A stretch of DNA of 18,836 nt from Lachnospiraceae bacterium. GTDB taxonomy: Bacteria; Bacillota_A; Clostridia; Lachnospirales; Lachnospiraceae. The position numbers were made by a program, and so were the translations under genes. The stretch spans positions 1 through 18,836 of the forward strand of contig JAGACI010000206.1 in assembly GCA_017614185.1 (NCBI GenBank). Direction: 5' to 3'. Of the stretch, positions 1 to 6,837 are shown piece after piece. Below the pieces are notes generated by a model. That model saw only the letters and a list, made by a program, of their open reading frames with translations, had not been told where the DNA came from and made no database searches. Positions within the stretch are counted from its first letter, which is position 1. Every line of letters begins with the position of its first letter.

Positions 1-285
1 GTTCCTCAGGAATTCGTTAAGATGGTTAACCAGTACGGCGGAAACATGCCTGATGCTGTAGGTATTCCTGAAGAGCAGCTCCGTAAGGCAGCTACACTTT
101 CTGTATGTAAGATTAATATCGACTCCGATATTCGTCTTGCTATGACAGGTAACATCAGAAAGTACTTCGCTGAGCATCCTGATCACTTCGATCCTCGTCA
201 GTACTTAAAGCCCGCTCGTCAGGCTGTTAAGGACATGGTTGCTCACAAGATCGTTAACGTTCTTGGTTCAGACGGCAAGGCTTGA
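1..285 (+). CDS. fba: Fructose-bisphosphate aldolase, class II (C-terminal part)
   Basis: The frame is open from base 1 and gives the last 94 residues of a class II, metal-dependent fructose-1,6-bisphosphate aldolase, which cleaves FBP to DHAP and glyceraldehyde-3-P in cytosolic glycolysis. Seen here are the KINIDSDIR segment, matching the family's Asn-Ile-Asp-(Ser/Thr)-Asp substrate-phosphate-binding strand, and a C-terminal helical tail containing FDPRQYLKPAR. The start and the metal-binding histidines lie outside the window. Codon choice (many CGT, CTT, GTT and AAG codons) suggests high expression, as expected for a glycolytic enzyme. A strong terminator follows 24 bases after the stop, so this is the end of its transcription unit. 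Identification rests on family recognition of the C-terminal motif. Confidence 0.9.
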   Translation, partial: VPQEFVKMVNQYGGNMPDAVGIPEEQLRKAATLSVCKINIDSDIRLAMTGNIRKYFAEHPDHFDPRQYLKPARQAVKDMVAHKIVNVLGSDGKA

Positions 286-308
286 TTACCTTAATAAAGA
301 AATAATTG

Positions 309-338
309 AACCCGGTTGGATTTTCCAACCGGGTTTTC
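309..338 (+). terminator. Rho-independent terminator of fba
   Basis: A perfect 9-bp GC-rich stem (311-319 with 325-333) is extended by two A-T pairs, has a 5-base loop and is followed by a short T run. It lies just after the fba stop and is a canonical intrinsic terminator. Confidence 0.92.
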
Positions 339-373
339 TGCTGCAAATAAAAAAATACCCCCAGACAGGGAGG

Positions 374-401
374 ATGCCGAGTAAGTTATCTTACTCGGCA
401 T
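374..401. other. Second perfect hairpin downstream of fba
   Basis: Bases 374-385 pair perfectly with 390-401 (12 bp, TTAT loop). Only a broken T-rich stretch follows on the plus strand, so it is a weaker terminator candidate than the one before it. It could be a back-up terminator, an RNA 3'-end stabiliser or a DNA dyad. On the minus strand a small C/G stem followed by seven T lies next to it (about 348-373). Confidence 0.5.
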
Positions 402-722
402 TTATTATGAAAAAGTTATTTAATCAAGCAAACTTGCTAGGATGTAGTCGTTAGTGATTTATTTATCTTATACTGTTAGTATAAAGATAACTTTTGTCTA
501 AAGAATAAGCAGTTGTTGAAAATTCCTTAAATAAATTGTGAACAAAATATGAACAAGAGAGGGAAAATACTCTATATATTGTCTGAAAACGATAGATAAT
601 TAAGAAAATAAGTCAAAAAGAACAGCCAGAAACAGAATCAAGTTAGATAAATGACACACGTTACTTGATAACAATTTAACAAAAACCAATTAGTACCATG
701 GACCCATTTGTGAAAAGTGCAC
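402..722. other. Gene-free AT-rich intergenic stretch
   Basis: There is no coding frame with a ribosome binding site and no recognisable RNA gene here. The stretch is AT-rich compared with its flanks. It holds one clear dyad (468-484, listed separately). A possible -35 (TTGATA at 665-670) has no good -10 at normal spacing. It lies between two convergent units (fba ending on plus, the cyclophilin gene ending on minus), so promoters are not required here. Confidence 0.6.
468..484. promoter_or_regulatory. Perfect inverted repeat in the fba-cyclophilin gap
   Basis: TTATACT-GTT-AGTATAA is a perfect dyad with 7-bp arms and a 3-base spacer. With a one-base bulge the pairing extends to 463-490, and CTTTTGTC follows. 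It could be an operator-like protein site or a weak hairpin/terminator. No adjacent gene explains it. Confidence 0.35.
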
Positions 723-752
723 AAAAAATGGTTGCCCCATAGGGACAACCAT
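723..752 (-). terminator. Rho-independent terminator of the cyclophilin gene
   Basis: Read on the minus strand, 752-742 pairs with 738-728 (11 positions, one A/C mismatch) around a 3-base loop. A run of six T follows (728-723). It lies 14 bases past the stop codon of the minus-strand peptidyl-prolyl isomerase. Confidence 0.85.
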
Positions 753-765
753 AAAAAGCCTGTTT

Positions 766-1287
766 TTAGAGCTTATCGGGTTCGGGATAATCAACTCCGA
801 AAGTTTCTACTGTAACGCTCTTCATAACCTGAGGAGTTCTGGGCTTGTCGTTAAAGTCTGTGTCGACTTCTGCGATTTTGTTAACAACATCCATTCCCTC
901 GGTTACCTTTCCGAATGCAGCATAGTCGCCGTCAAGATGGGGTGAAGTCTTGTGCATTACGAAGAACTGGCTTCCCGCTGAATCGGGGAACATGCTTCTT
1001 GCCATTGAGAGAACGCCCTCGGTGTGCTTAAGATCATTCTTGAATCCGTTGGAAGCAAACTCACCTTTGATAGAATATCCGGGGCCGCCCATTCCTGTTC
1101 CTTCGGGATCTCCTCCCTGAATCATGAAGCCCTTGATAACTCTGTGGAAAATCAAACCGTTATAAAAGCCCTTGTTGATAAGGCTTATGAAATTGTTAAC
1201 AGACTGGGGTGCTACATCTGGATAGAGCTCTGCCTTGAACACGCCGCCGTCTTCCATTGTAAATGTAACTATAGGATTTTGAGCCAT
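766..1287 (-). CDS. Cyclophilin-type peptidyl-prolyl cis-trans isomerase
   Basis: This 173-residue, single-domain cytosolic cyclophilin catalyses cis-trans isomerisation of Xaa-Pro bonds during protein folding; no signal peptide is seen. The family signature is clear: FHRVIKGFMIQGGDPEGTG at 47-65 (catalytic Arg49, Phe54, Gln57) and GSQFFVMH at 105-112. The residue matching human CypA Trp121 is His117 (PHLDG), common in bacterial cyclophilins and usually linked to weak cyclosporin binding. The frame opens further upstream at 1305, but the AAAGGAGA ribosome binding site (1295-1302) lies inside that extension and sits 7 bases before the ATG at 1287, so 1287 is the start. It is monocistronic, with its own promoter and terminator. 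The family is certain; a specific paralogue name is not. Confidence 0.95.
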   Translation of the reverse strand: MAQNPIVTFTMEDGGVFKAELYPDVAPQSVNNFISLINKGFYNGLIFHRVIKGFMIQGGDPEGTGMGGPGYSIKGEFASNGFKNDLKHTEGVLSMARSMFPDSAGSQFFVMHKTSPHLDGDYAAFGKVTEGMDVVNKIAEVDTDFNDKPRTPQVMKSVTVETFGVDYPEPDKL

Positions 1288-1318
1288 AGTGTAATCTCCT
1301 TTCAAAGAATCTTTTTAT

Positions 1319-1347
1319 ATTCTATCGTAAACGTAAGAAACGGTAAA
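1319..1347 (-). promoter_or_regulatory. Predicted promoter of the cyclophilin gene
   Basis: On the minus strand, TTTACC (1347-1342) is separated by 17 bases from TAGAAT (1324-1319). This is a reasonable sigma-A match with a start near 1312, giving a leader of about 25 bases that carries the ribosome binding site. Confidence 0.5.
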
Positions 1348-1382
1348 GAAGAAAGTATGGTATCATATGGGCGGAGGAAGAG

Positions 1383-2231
1383 ATGCTTAAAAATCTTTAT
1401 TTCGTAACGGATATCGAGAATAAGGAGCTTTACGAGGACACTTACGCTTGGAGCGTCGACAATCTGAGGACCGGCCTTTTAAATAAAGGCGCGGACCTTT
1501 CCTTTGTGTATTCCCCCGAAAGAATAGATGAAAAGATGCTTTCAAAGGAATCCATGGTAATTACCGATAAAGAGAATTACCTTGAGAGTTTTTCAAACGC
1601 AAGGGGTAATGTAGTCTTTTTTTCAAAAGACGGATTTATTCCCTGGGGTGTTGACTGTGTTCTGCTTGGATGGGAAGCGTTAAATGCCTCGGAAATCATG
1701 GATTCTTATCTTGAAGTGACTCATTCTACAAGGGTAATCCTTGAAACCGACAGACTTATTGTAAGAGAAAGTACCGTTGATGATGTGGATGAGTTTTACA
1801 GAATCTATTCGACTCCCGAAACCACACTTTATACAGAACCTCTATTTGATGACCCCAAAGACGAAAAGGCCTATATGGAAAAGTATATAAGGGAGATTTA
1901 CGGCTTTTACGGAATAGGAATCTGGACACTTGTATTAAAGGAAACCAATGAGGTAATAGGAAGGGCCGGAATAACTGTTAAAGATGGCTATGACGCCCCT
2001 GAAATCGGATATGTTCTTGGAAAAGAATACAGGGGAAAAGGGTATGCTTCAGAGGCCTGTAAGGGAATCATAGATTACATTTCAAATAATTACAGCTTTG
2101 AAAAGATACAGGCGCTTAGCATAAAGGAAAATCTGGCAAGCTCAAAACTTTTGATTGGACTTGGATTTAAATATGAGTGTGACGTGAAAGAAAATTCCAA
2201 AGTTTATCAAAAATACACCATCAAAATCTAA
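1383..2231 (+). CDS. GNAT N-acetyltransferase with an N-terminal HAD-like/Rossmann-type domain
   Basis: The 282-residue product has two parts. Residues about 118-280 form a RimJ/RimL-like GNAT (Acetyltransf_3) domain that should transfer an acetyl group from acetyl-CoA to an amine. It begins ILETDRLIVRES, carries the acetyl-CoA pyrophosphate loop YRGKGYASEA (216-225) and ends with the SSKLLIGLGFKY strand-helix element. Residues 1-115 look like alternating strands and helices (NLYFVTD, SMVITD, GNVVFFSKD, VDCVLLG). I recall similar HAD-like N-terminal extensions on Lachnospiraceae acetyltransferases, but no complete HAD catalytic set is visible. The ATG at 1383 follows GGAGG (1373-1377). The substrate is unknown. 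It is divergent from the cyclophilin gene. No good plus-strand promoter was found, and the next gene has its own. Confidence 0.85.
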   Translation: MLKNLYFVTDIENKELYEDTYAWSVDNLRTGLLNKGADLSFVYSPERIDEKMLSKESMVITDKENYLESFSNARGNVVFFSKDGFIPWGVDCVLLGWEALNASEIMDSYLEVTHSTRVILETDRLIVRESTVDDVDEFYRIYSTPETTLYTEPLFDDPKDEKAYMEKYIREIYGFYGIGIWTLVLKETNEVIGRAGITVKDGYDAPEIGYVLGKEYRGKGYASEACKGIIDYISNNYSFEKIQALSIKENLASSKLLIGLGFKYECDVKENSKVYQKYTIKI

Positions 2232-2250
2232 AAAACGCCAAGATTATACA

Positions 2251-2279
2251 TTGAAATTAAAAATCACCTCTGTTACTAT
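2251..2279 (+). promoter_or_regulatory. Predicted sigma-A promoter of nagB
   Basis: TTGAAA (2251-2256), a 17-base spacer and TACTAT (2274-2279) predict a start near 2286 and a leader of about 73 bases. The TTG of this -35 box also opens an in-frame N-terminal extension of NagB, which is therefore an unlikely start codon. Confidence 0.6.
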
Positions 2280-2300
2280 AGTTCGTAGGGAATTTATTAA

Positions 2301-2323
2301 TCCTGATGTGGCACGACATCGGA
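2301..2323 (+). promoter_or_regulatory. Hairpin or operator-like dyad in the nagB leader
   Basis: TCC-T-GATGT pairs with ACATCGGA across a 6-base loop, giving eight pairs with one bulged T. It lies just after the predicted transcription start and 24 bases before the ribosome binding site. It could be a repressor operator or an RNA stem. No match to a known NagR or GlmS-ribozyme motif was recognised. Confidence 0.35.
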
Positions 2324-2358
2324 CAGATATATTCAAGTATCAGCATGGAGGAAACATC

Positions 2359-3090
2359 ATGAGAATTATTAAGACAAAAGATTATAACGACATGAGCAGA
2401 AAAGCAGCCAATATCATTTCTGCACAGGTTATTCTCAAACCGGATTGTGTACTGGGTCTTGCAACTGGTTCCACACCTATCGGAACTTACAAACAGCTTA
2501 TTGAGTGGTATAACAAAGGGGATTTGGATTTTTCCGAAGTAACAAGTGTTAACCTTGATGAGTACAAGGGACTTGATAAGAATAACGACCAGAGCTACTG
2601 GTATTTTATGCATACCAATTTCTTCGATCACATCAACATCAATGCCGAGAACGTTAACCTTCCCAATGGAATGGAGCCCGATTCTGACAAAGAGTGTTCA
2701 AGATATGATGACGTTATCCGTTCCGTAGGCGGAGTTGATCTTCAGCTTTTAGGCCTTGGTCACAACGGACACATCGGATTCAACGAGCCCGCCGAGGAGT
2801 TCAAGAAGGGCACACACTGTGTAGACCTTACACAGAGCACCATCGAAGCTAACGCAAGATTCTTTGCTTCAATGGATGACGTTCCCAAGCAGGCATACAC
2901 AATGGGCATCCGTACCATTATGTCAGCTAAGAAGATTCTTGTTGTAGTAAGCGGCAAGGATAAAGCAGCCATCGTAAAGAAGGCGTTTACAGGCCCTGTA
3001 ACACCTCACGTTCCTGCTTCACTTTTACAGATGCATCCCGATGTAACTGTAGTTGGTGATGAAGAGGCGTTATCAGAATTAGATATCTAA
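2359..3090 (+). CDS. nagB: Glucosamine-6-phosphate deaminase
   Basis: NagB converts glucosamine-6-P to fructose-6-P plus ammonia, the last step of amino-sugar breakdown, in the cytosol. The 243 residues are a usual length for the short bacterial type. Visible motifs are the phosphate loop LATGSTPIGTY (34-44), NLDEYKGL with general-base Asp67, and GHNGHIGFNEP (134-144) with His138 and Glu143; Asn136 replaces the Asp of the E. coli enzyme, as in Bacillus-type NagB. The start is the ATG at 2359, 7 bases after GGAGG (2347-2351); a longer frame from TTG 2251 has no ribosome binding site and overlaps the promoter. nagA follows directly, but an intrinsic terminator separates the two. The predicted promoter is just upstream, and leader structure may regulate it. 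Confidence 0.96.
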   Translation: MRIIKTKDYNDMSRKAANIISAQVILKPDCVLGLATGSTPIGTYKQLIEWYNKGDLDFSEVTSVNLDEYKGLDKNNDQSYWYFMHTNFFDHININAENVNLPNGMEPDSDKECSRYDDVIRSVGGVDLQLLGLGHNGHIGFNEPAEEFKKGTHCVDLTQSTIEANARFFASMDDVPKQAYTMGIRTIMSAKKILVVVSGKDKAAIVKKAFTGPVTPHVPASLLQMHPDVTVVGDEEALSELDI

Positions 3091-3099
3091 CTATAAACA

Positions 3100-3131
3100 A
3101 AACGCCGGAGACAATCCGGCGTTTATTTTTT
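3100..3131 (+). terminator. Intrinsic terminator/attenuator between nagB and nagA
   Basis: Bases 3100-3109 pair perfectly with 3115-3124 (10 bp, GC-rich core, 5-base loop), followed by A and six T. It starts 10 bases after the nagB stop and ends 3 bases before the nagA ribosome binding site (AAGGAGA, 3134-3140). Confidence 0.85.
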
Positions 3132-3146
3132 CCAAGGAGAACGAAA

Positions 3147-4265
3147 ATGATTGTTAAAAACGTAAATATATTCAGAGAAAACGGTACATTTGAAAAGGGC
3201 GACATCATTATTGAAAAGGACAGATTTGCTACAGAGACTACTGATGAAACAGTTATAGACGGAAACGGCTGTTATGCGATTCCCGGACTTACAGATGTTC
3301 ATTTCCACGGATGTGTGGGATATGATTTTTGTGACGGAACAGAGGAAGCAATTCAGGCAATGGCTGAGTATGAGCTTGCAAACGGAGTTACGGCAATCAA
3401 CCCTGCAACGATGACATTGCCCGAGGAGACAATTGCAAAGGTTGCGAGAGCTGCAGCGGCTCATAAGAATGAATCCGGGGCAGATCTTGTCGGAATCAAC
3501 ATGGAAGGTCCTTTTATTAATCCTGAGAAAAAGGGTGCACAGGATCCTCAATACATGCTTGATCCGAACGTAGAAATGTTCAGAAGACTTCAGAAAGAAG
3601 CAAACGGGTTATTCAAGATTTGTGATATCGCGCCTGAGAGAAATGGTGCATTGGAATTTATTGACGCACTTAAAAATGAAGTAAGAATCAGCGTTGCACA
3701 TACAGCTGCCAACTATGATGAAGCAAAGAAAGCTTTCGATCATGGTGCAAGCCAGGTAACACATTTATACAATGCAATGAATCCTCTCACACACAGAGCT
3801 CCCGGCGTAATCGGAGCGGCAAGTGAGAATGAAAACGTATTTGCCGAGCTTATCTGTGACGGAGTTCACATTCATCCCGCTGCAATCAAAGCGGCATTCA
3901 AGATGTTTGGCGATGACAGAATCATTCTTATTTCAGATTCGATGATGGCAACAGGAAAGCCTGACGGACAGTATTCTCTCGGCGGTCAGGACGTTACCGT
4001 AAAGGGTTCACACGCCACTTTGACAGAGGGCGGAGCTTTGGCCGGAAGCGTTACAAACCTTATGAACTGCATGAGATTTGTGGTAAAGACAGTAGGCATC
4101 AGCCTTGGCAGCGCAGTTAAGTGTGCAGCGGTCAATCCTGCCAAGTCAGTAGGAATTTATGACAATTATGGCTCAATAACAGCAGGAAAGCTTGCAAATT
4201 TAGTGCTTTTGGACGATAATTTGGATATTACCCATATTATTAAAAAGGGAACAGTGGTAAGATAA
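3147..4265 (+). CDS. nagA: N-acetylglucosamine-6-phosphate deacetylase
   Basis: NagA removes acetate from GlcNAc-6-P to give glucosamine-6-P, the substrate of the neighbouring NagB. It is a TIM-barrel amidohydrolase of 372 residues, typical for the family. Visible elements are HFH of the metal-binding barrel (52-54), Glu120 in NMEGPFINPEKKGAQ, metal ligands His185 (SVAHTAANY) and His206 (VTHLYNAMNPLTHRAPG), His241/His243, and catalytic Asp264 in ILISDSMMATG. The C-terminal GKLANLVLLD strand belongs to the small beta domain common to amidohydrolases. The ATG at 3147 follows AAGGAGA by 6 bases. It lies 56 bases after nagB across a strong terminator and has no obvious promoter of its own in that gap, so its expression probably depends on read-through or a promoter inside nagB. 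Confidence 0.96.
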   Translation: MIVKNVNIFRENGTFEKGDIIIEKDRFATETTDETVIDGNGCYAIPGLTDVHFHGCVGYDFCDGTEEAIQAMAEYELANGVTAINPATMTLPEETIAKVARAAAAHKNESGADLVGINMEGPFINPEKKGAQDPQYMLDPNVEMFRRLQKEANGLFKICDIAPERNGALEFIDALKNEVRISVAHTAANYDEAKKAFDHGASQVTHLYNAMNPLTHRAPGVIGAASENENVFAELICDGVHIHPAAIKAAFKMFGDDRIILISDSMMATGKPDGQYSLGGQDVTVKGSHATLTEGGALAGSVTNLMNCMRFVVKTVGISLGSAVKCAAVNPAKSVGIYDNYGSITAGKLANLVLLDDNLDITHIIKKGTVVR

Positions 4266-4268
4266 GGG

Positions 4269-4282
4269 TATAATCATATAAT
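4269..4282 (+). promoter_or_regulatory. Possible -10 elements before the transketolase genes
   Basis: Two TATAAT hexamers occur in the 41-base gap (4269-4274 and 4277-4282). No convincing -35 lies at 16-18 bases upstream of either, so a promoter here is only suggested. Confidence 0.25.
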
Positions 4283-4306
4283 ATTCTACGAAAGGATACG
4301 TACGTA

Positions 4307-5152
4307 ATGACAAATCTTGAACTTCAAAAAAGGGCCAATGAAGTCAGAAAAGGAATTGTCTCTGCTGTACATGCCGCTAAGGCCGGTCACCCGGGCGGAT
4401 CTTTGTCAGCTGCTGATATTTTCACATTTTTGTACTTCGAAGAAATGAATGTCGATCCTAAGAATCCCAAGATGGATAACAGGGATAGATTCGTGCTGTC
4501 AAAAGGCCACACCGCACCCGGTCTTTATTCGGCACTTGCAAACAGGGGTTATTTCCCTGTAGAGGATTTATTAACACTTAGAAAGCTTGGTTCATACCTC
4601 CAGGGACATCCCGATATGAAGGGAATTCCCGGTGTAGATATGTCCAGCGGTTCACTTGGTCAGGGAATTTCAGCTGCAGTCGGAATGGCACTTGGCGCAA
4701 AGATGGACAAAAAGGATTTCCGTGTATACACCTTGCTTGGTGACGGAGAAATCCAGGAGGGTCAGGTTTGGGAGGCATCCATGTTTGCCGGACACCGCAA
4801 GCTTGACAACCTTGTAGTTATTGTAGATAACAACGGACTTCAGATTGATGGTAACATCGCTGACGTTTGCTCACCTTATCCTATTGATAAGAAGTTTGAG
4901 GCATTCAACTTCCATGTAATCAATGTGGACGCTCACAACTTTGATGAGCTTCGCGCTGCTTTCAAGGAAGCAAGAGAAACAAAGGGACAGCCTACAGCTA
5001 TTATTGCTAAATCCGTTAAGGGTAAAGGCGTTTCCTTCATGGAGAACAATGCCGGATGGCACGGAAAGGCTCCCAACGATGAGGAGTACGAGCAGGCTAT
5101 GAAAGACCTTGCAGCCATCGACGAGAATCTTAAGAAAGCAGGTGAGAACTAA
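4307..5152 (+). CDS. Transketolase, N-terminal (TPP pyrophosphate-binding) subunit
   Basis: This is the first half of a split transketolase, which moves two-carbon units between sugar phosphates in the non-oxidative pentose phosphate pathway. The 281 residues contain GHPGGSLS (27-34), SKGHTAPGLY with the conserved His68, LGQGIS, and the thiamine-diphosphate/Mg motif GDGEIQEGQVWEA (145-157) ending with Asn175-Asn176. The length matches stand-alone N-terminal subunits; full transketolases are about 650 residues. The ATG at 4307 is preceded by AAAGGA about 10 bases upstream. Its stop overlaps the next ATG by one base (TAATG), so the two subunits should be translationally coupled in equal amounts. 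Confidence 0.95.
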   Translation: MTNLELQKRANEVRKGIVSAVHAAKAGHPGGSLSAADIFTFLYFEEMNVDPKNPKMDNRDRFVLSKGHTAPGLYSALANRGYFPVEDLLTLRKLGSYLQGHPDMKGIPGVDMSSGSLGQGISAAVGMALGAKMDKKDFRVYTLLGDGEIQEGQVWEASMFAGHRKLDNLVVIVDNNGLQIDGNIADVCSPYPIDKKFEAFNFHVINVDAHNFDELRAAFKEARETKGQPTAIIAKSVKGKGVSFMENNAGWHGKAPNDEEYEQAMKDLAAIDENLKKAGEN

Positions 5153-6090
5153 TGTCAGACGTTAAAATTGCTACTCGAGAGAGTTACGGTAACGCACTCG
5201 TAGAACTTGGAGCATCAAACCCCGACGTTGTAGTTTTGGATGCCGATCTTGCAGGTGCTACCAAGACAGGTACTTTCAAAAAAGCATACCCTGACAGGTT
5301 CATCGACTGCGGAATTGCAGAGTGTAACATGATGGGTATCGCAGCCGGCCTTTCAACAGTCGGCAAGATTCCTTTTGCAAGCACATTTGCCATGTTTGCA
5401 AGCGGAAGAGCATTTGAGCAGGTTCGTAACTCCATTGGTTACCCCAAGCTCAATGTTAAAATCGGCGCTACACATGCCGGAATCACCGTAGGTGAAGACG
5501 GCGCTACACATCAGTGTAATGAGGATATCGCTCTTATGCGTGAAATCCCCGGAATGGTAGTTATGGTTCCCGCTGATGATATTGAAGCCAAGGCATGCGT
5601 TAAGGCAGCAGCTGAGCATCATGGTCCCGTTTATATGAGATTCGGACGTGCAGCATGCGGTCTTGTTAATGATTTCCCCGGATACAAGTTCGAAATCGGT
5701 AAGGGAACCACATTAAGAGAGGGTAATGATGTAACAATCGTTGCCACCGGTGTGTGCGTAGAGCAGTCCCTTAAGGCAGCTGAACAGTTGAAGGCAAAGG
5801 GAATCGATGCAGAAGTAATCAATATCTGCACAATCAAACCTTTGGATAAAGAACTCATCGTAAAGAGTGCAAAGAAGACCGGCAAGGTGGTTACCGTTGA
5901 GGAACACTCAGTTATCGGCGGCCTTGGAAGCGCAGTTTGTGATGCACTCAGTGAAGAGTATCCTACAAAGGTTAAAAAGATTGGTATTAATGATGTATTC
6001 GGTGAGTCAGGCCCTGCAGGTGCTCTCCTTGCCAAATATGGTCTCGATGCGGATGGTATTGCCAAGTCAGTAGAGGGTTTCTTGGCTTAG
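5152..6090 (+). CDS. Transketolase, C-terminal (pyrimidine-binding) subunit
   Basis: This is the second half of the split transketolase; it supplies the pyrimidine-binding and C-terminal domains that complete the active site with the upstream subunit. The 312 residues show IDCGIAECNMMGIAAGLS (51-68), where Glu57 is the glutamate that activates TPP, a Phe-rich FASTFAMFASGRAFEQVRN segment, and GATHAGITVGEDGATHQ, which matches the sugar-binding loop of the family. The C-terminal transketolase_C domain (about 180-312) includes VTVEEHSVIGGLGSAV. The ATG overlaps the previous stop codon and AGGTGAG sits 5 bases before it. rpe follows 20 bases on, so the three genes form one pentose-phosphate operon. 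DXP synthase is unlikely because the protein is split and lacks that family's N-terminal region. Confidence 0.94.
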   Translation: MSDVKIATRESYGNALVELGASNPDVVVLDADLAGATKTGTFKKAYPDRFIDCGIAECNMMGIAAGLSTVGKIPFASTFAMFASGRAFEQVRNSIGYPKLNVKIGATHAGITVGEDGATHQCNEDIALMREIPGMVVMVPADDIEAKACVKAAAEHHGPVYMRFGRAACGLVNDFPGYKFEIGKGTTLREGNDVTIVATGVCVEQSLKAAEQLKAKGIDAEVINICTIKPLDKELIVKSAKKTGKVVTVEEHSVIGGLGSAVCDALSEEYPTKVKKIGINDVFGESGPAGALLAKYGLDADGIAKSVEGFLA

Positions 6091-6110
6091 TCGTCTGAGG
6101 GGGGACATAA

Positions 6111-6773
6111 ATGAAGACATTATTATCACCATCTATTTTGGCGGCAGACTTTACAATCCTTGGCGAACAGTTAAGGAAGGTTGATGCTGCCGGAGCAGAA
6201 TATATCCACATAGATGTAATGGACGGGACTTTTGTTCCGTCCATCTCCTTCGGTATGCCGGTAATAGGAACCATAAGGAAAGCGACAAAGAGAATCTTTG
6301 ACGTCCATCTTATGATTGAAAAACCGGAGCGATATATAAAAGAGTTTGCGGATCTTGGTGCGGACATCATTACATTCCACACCGAGGCTTGCGACTGTGT
6401 AAGGGAGACGATTGACAAGATTCATGAATGCGGTTTGAAAGCAGGTCTTTCCCTTAAACCCGCGACTCCGATAGAAACACTGAAGGAATATATGGACTGC
6501 CTTGACCTTATCCTGATAATGGGAGTAGAGCCCGGTTTTGGCGGTCAGAAATATATTGAGGAATCCACAGACAGGATAAGAAAGGCCAGAGAGTATATCA
6601 CCGAATCGGGAAGAGATATAAGACTTTCGGTAGATGGCGGAATCAAGCTTGATAACGTCGAAAAAGTCATAAAGGCCGGTGTCGATGTTGTGGTTTCCGG
6701 TTCTGCAATCTTTGGAGGAGATATTGAAAAGAACGTAAAAGCGTTCAAATCAATATTCGAAAGCCTCGAATAG
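6111..6773 (+). CDS. rpe: Ribulose-phosphate 3-epimerase
   Basis: Rpe interconverts D-ribulose-5-P and D-xylulose-5-P, supplying the ketose donor for the adjacent transketolase. The 220-residue TIM barrel shows SPSILAADF (6-14), HIDVMDGTFVP with His33 and Asp35, the metal ligand His66 in DVHLM, the phosphate/phosphate-loop segment PGFGGQ (141-146, preceded by GVE rather than the more common VN) and catalytic Asp175 in VDGGI, then SGSAIFGG. The ATG at 6111 follows a GAGGGGGG ribosome binding site (6097-6104). It is the third gene of the transketolase unit. A nested inverted repeat immediately follows its stop. Confidence 0.95.
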   Translation: MKTLLSPSILAADFTILGEQLRKVDAAGAEYIHIDVMDGTFVPSISFGMPVIGTIRKATKRIFDVHLMIEKPERYIKEFADLGADIITFHTEACDCVRETIDKIHECGLKAGLSLKPATPIETLKEYMDCLDLILIMGVEPGFGGQKYIEESTDRIRKAREYITESGRDIRLSVDGGIKLDNVEKVIKAGVDVVVSGSAIFGGDIEKNVKAFKSIFESLE

Positions 6774-6825
6774 ATTGCGAAAAAGTACGAAAATGTGGTA
6801 TTCTTAAAGGTAAGAATATCGCAAT
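6774..6825 (+). promoter_or_regulatory. Nested inverted repeat in the rpe-metG junction
   Basis: An inner perfect stem TATTCTTA (6799-6806) / TAAGAATA (6811-6818) with an AAGG loop is stacked directly on an outer perfect stem ATTGCGA (6774-6780) / TCGCAAT (6819-6825), leaving an 18-base one-sided bulge. It starts on the base after the rpe stop and ends on the base before the metG AGAGG site. There is no T run, so it is not a simple terminator. Parts also resemble a weak promoter (TTGCGA, 18 bases, TATTCT). Confidence 0.5.
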
Positions 6826-6837
6826 AGAGGTCAGTGA

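Noticed and set aside
361..401. Minus-strand terminator or small RNA at the second fba hairpin
   Set aside because: The minus-strand T run is separated from the 12-bp stem and follows only a weak C/G stem; no transcript source is evident, so it was recorded only as a hairpin.
535..560. Rex-like operator (TTGTGAACAAAATATGAACAA)
   Set aside because: The half-sites do not form a true inverted repeat, and no plus-strand gene lies downstream to be controlled.
2251..2358. Longer NagB frame starting at TTG 2251
   Set aside because: It has no ribosome binding site, the TTG coincides with a -35 box, and the extra 36 residues do not fit NagB; ATG 2359 has GGAGG at ideal spacing.
2281..2358. glmS-type ribozyme or riboswitch before nagB
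   Set aside because: The leader is about 73 bases with one short stem; no ribozyme core is visible and that element belongs to glmS, not nagB.
5631..6065. 144-residue antisense frame inside the transketolase C-terminal gene
   Set aside because: It lies wholly opposite a certain gene, has no family similarity and is explained by codon bias of the real gene; the same applies to 3123-3551 and 5987-6418 on the minus strand.
6774..6837. T-box or SAM riboswitch before metG
   Set aside because: The gap is only 64 bases with no T-box sequence and no SAM-I type junction.
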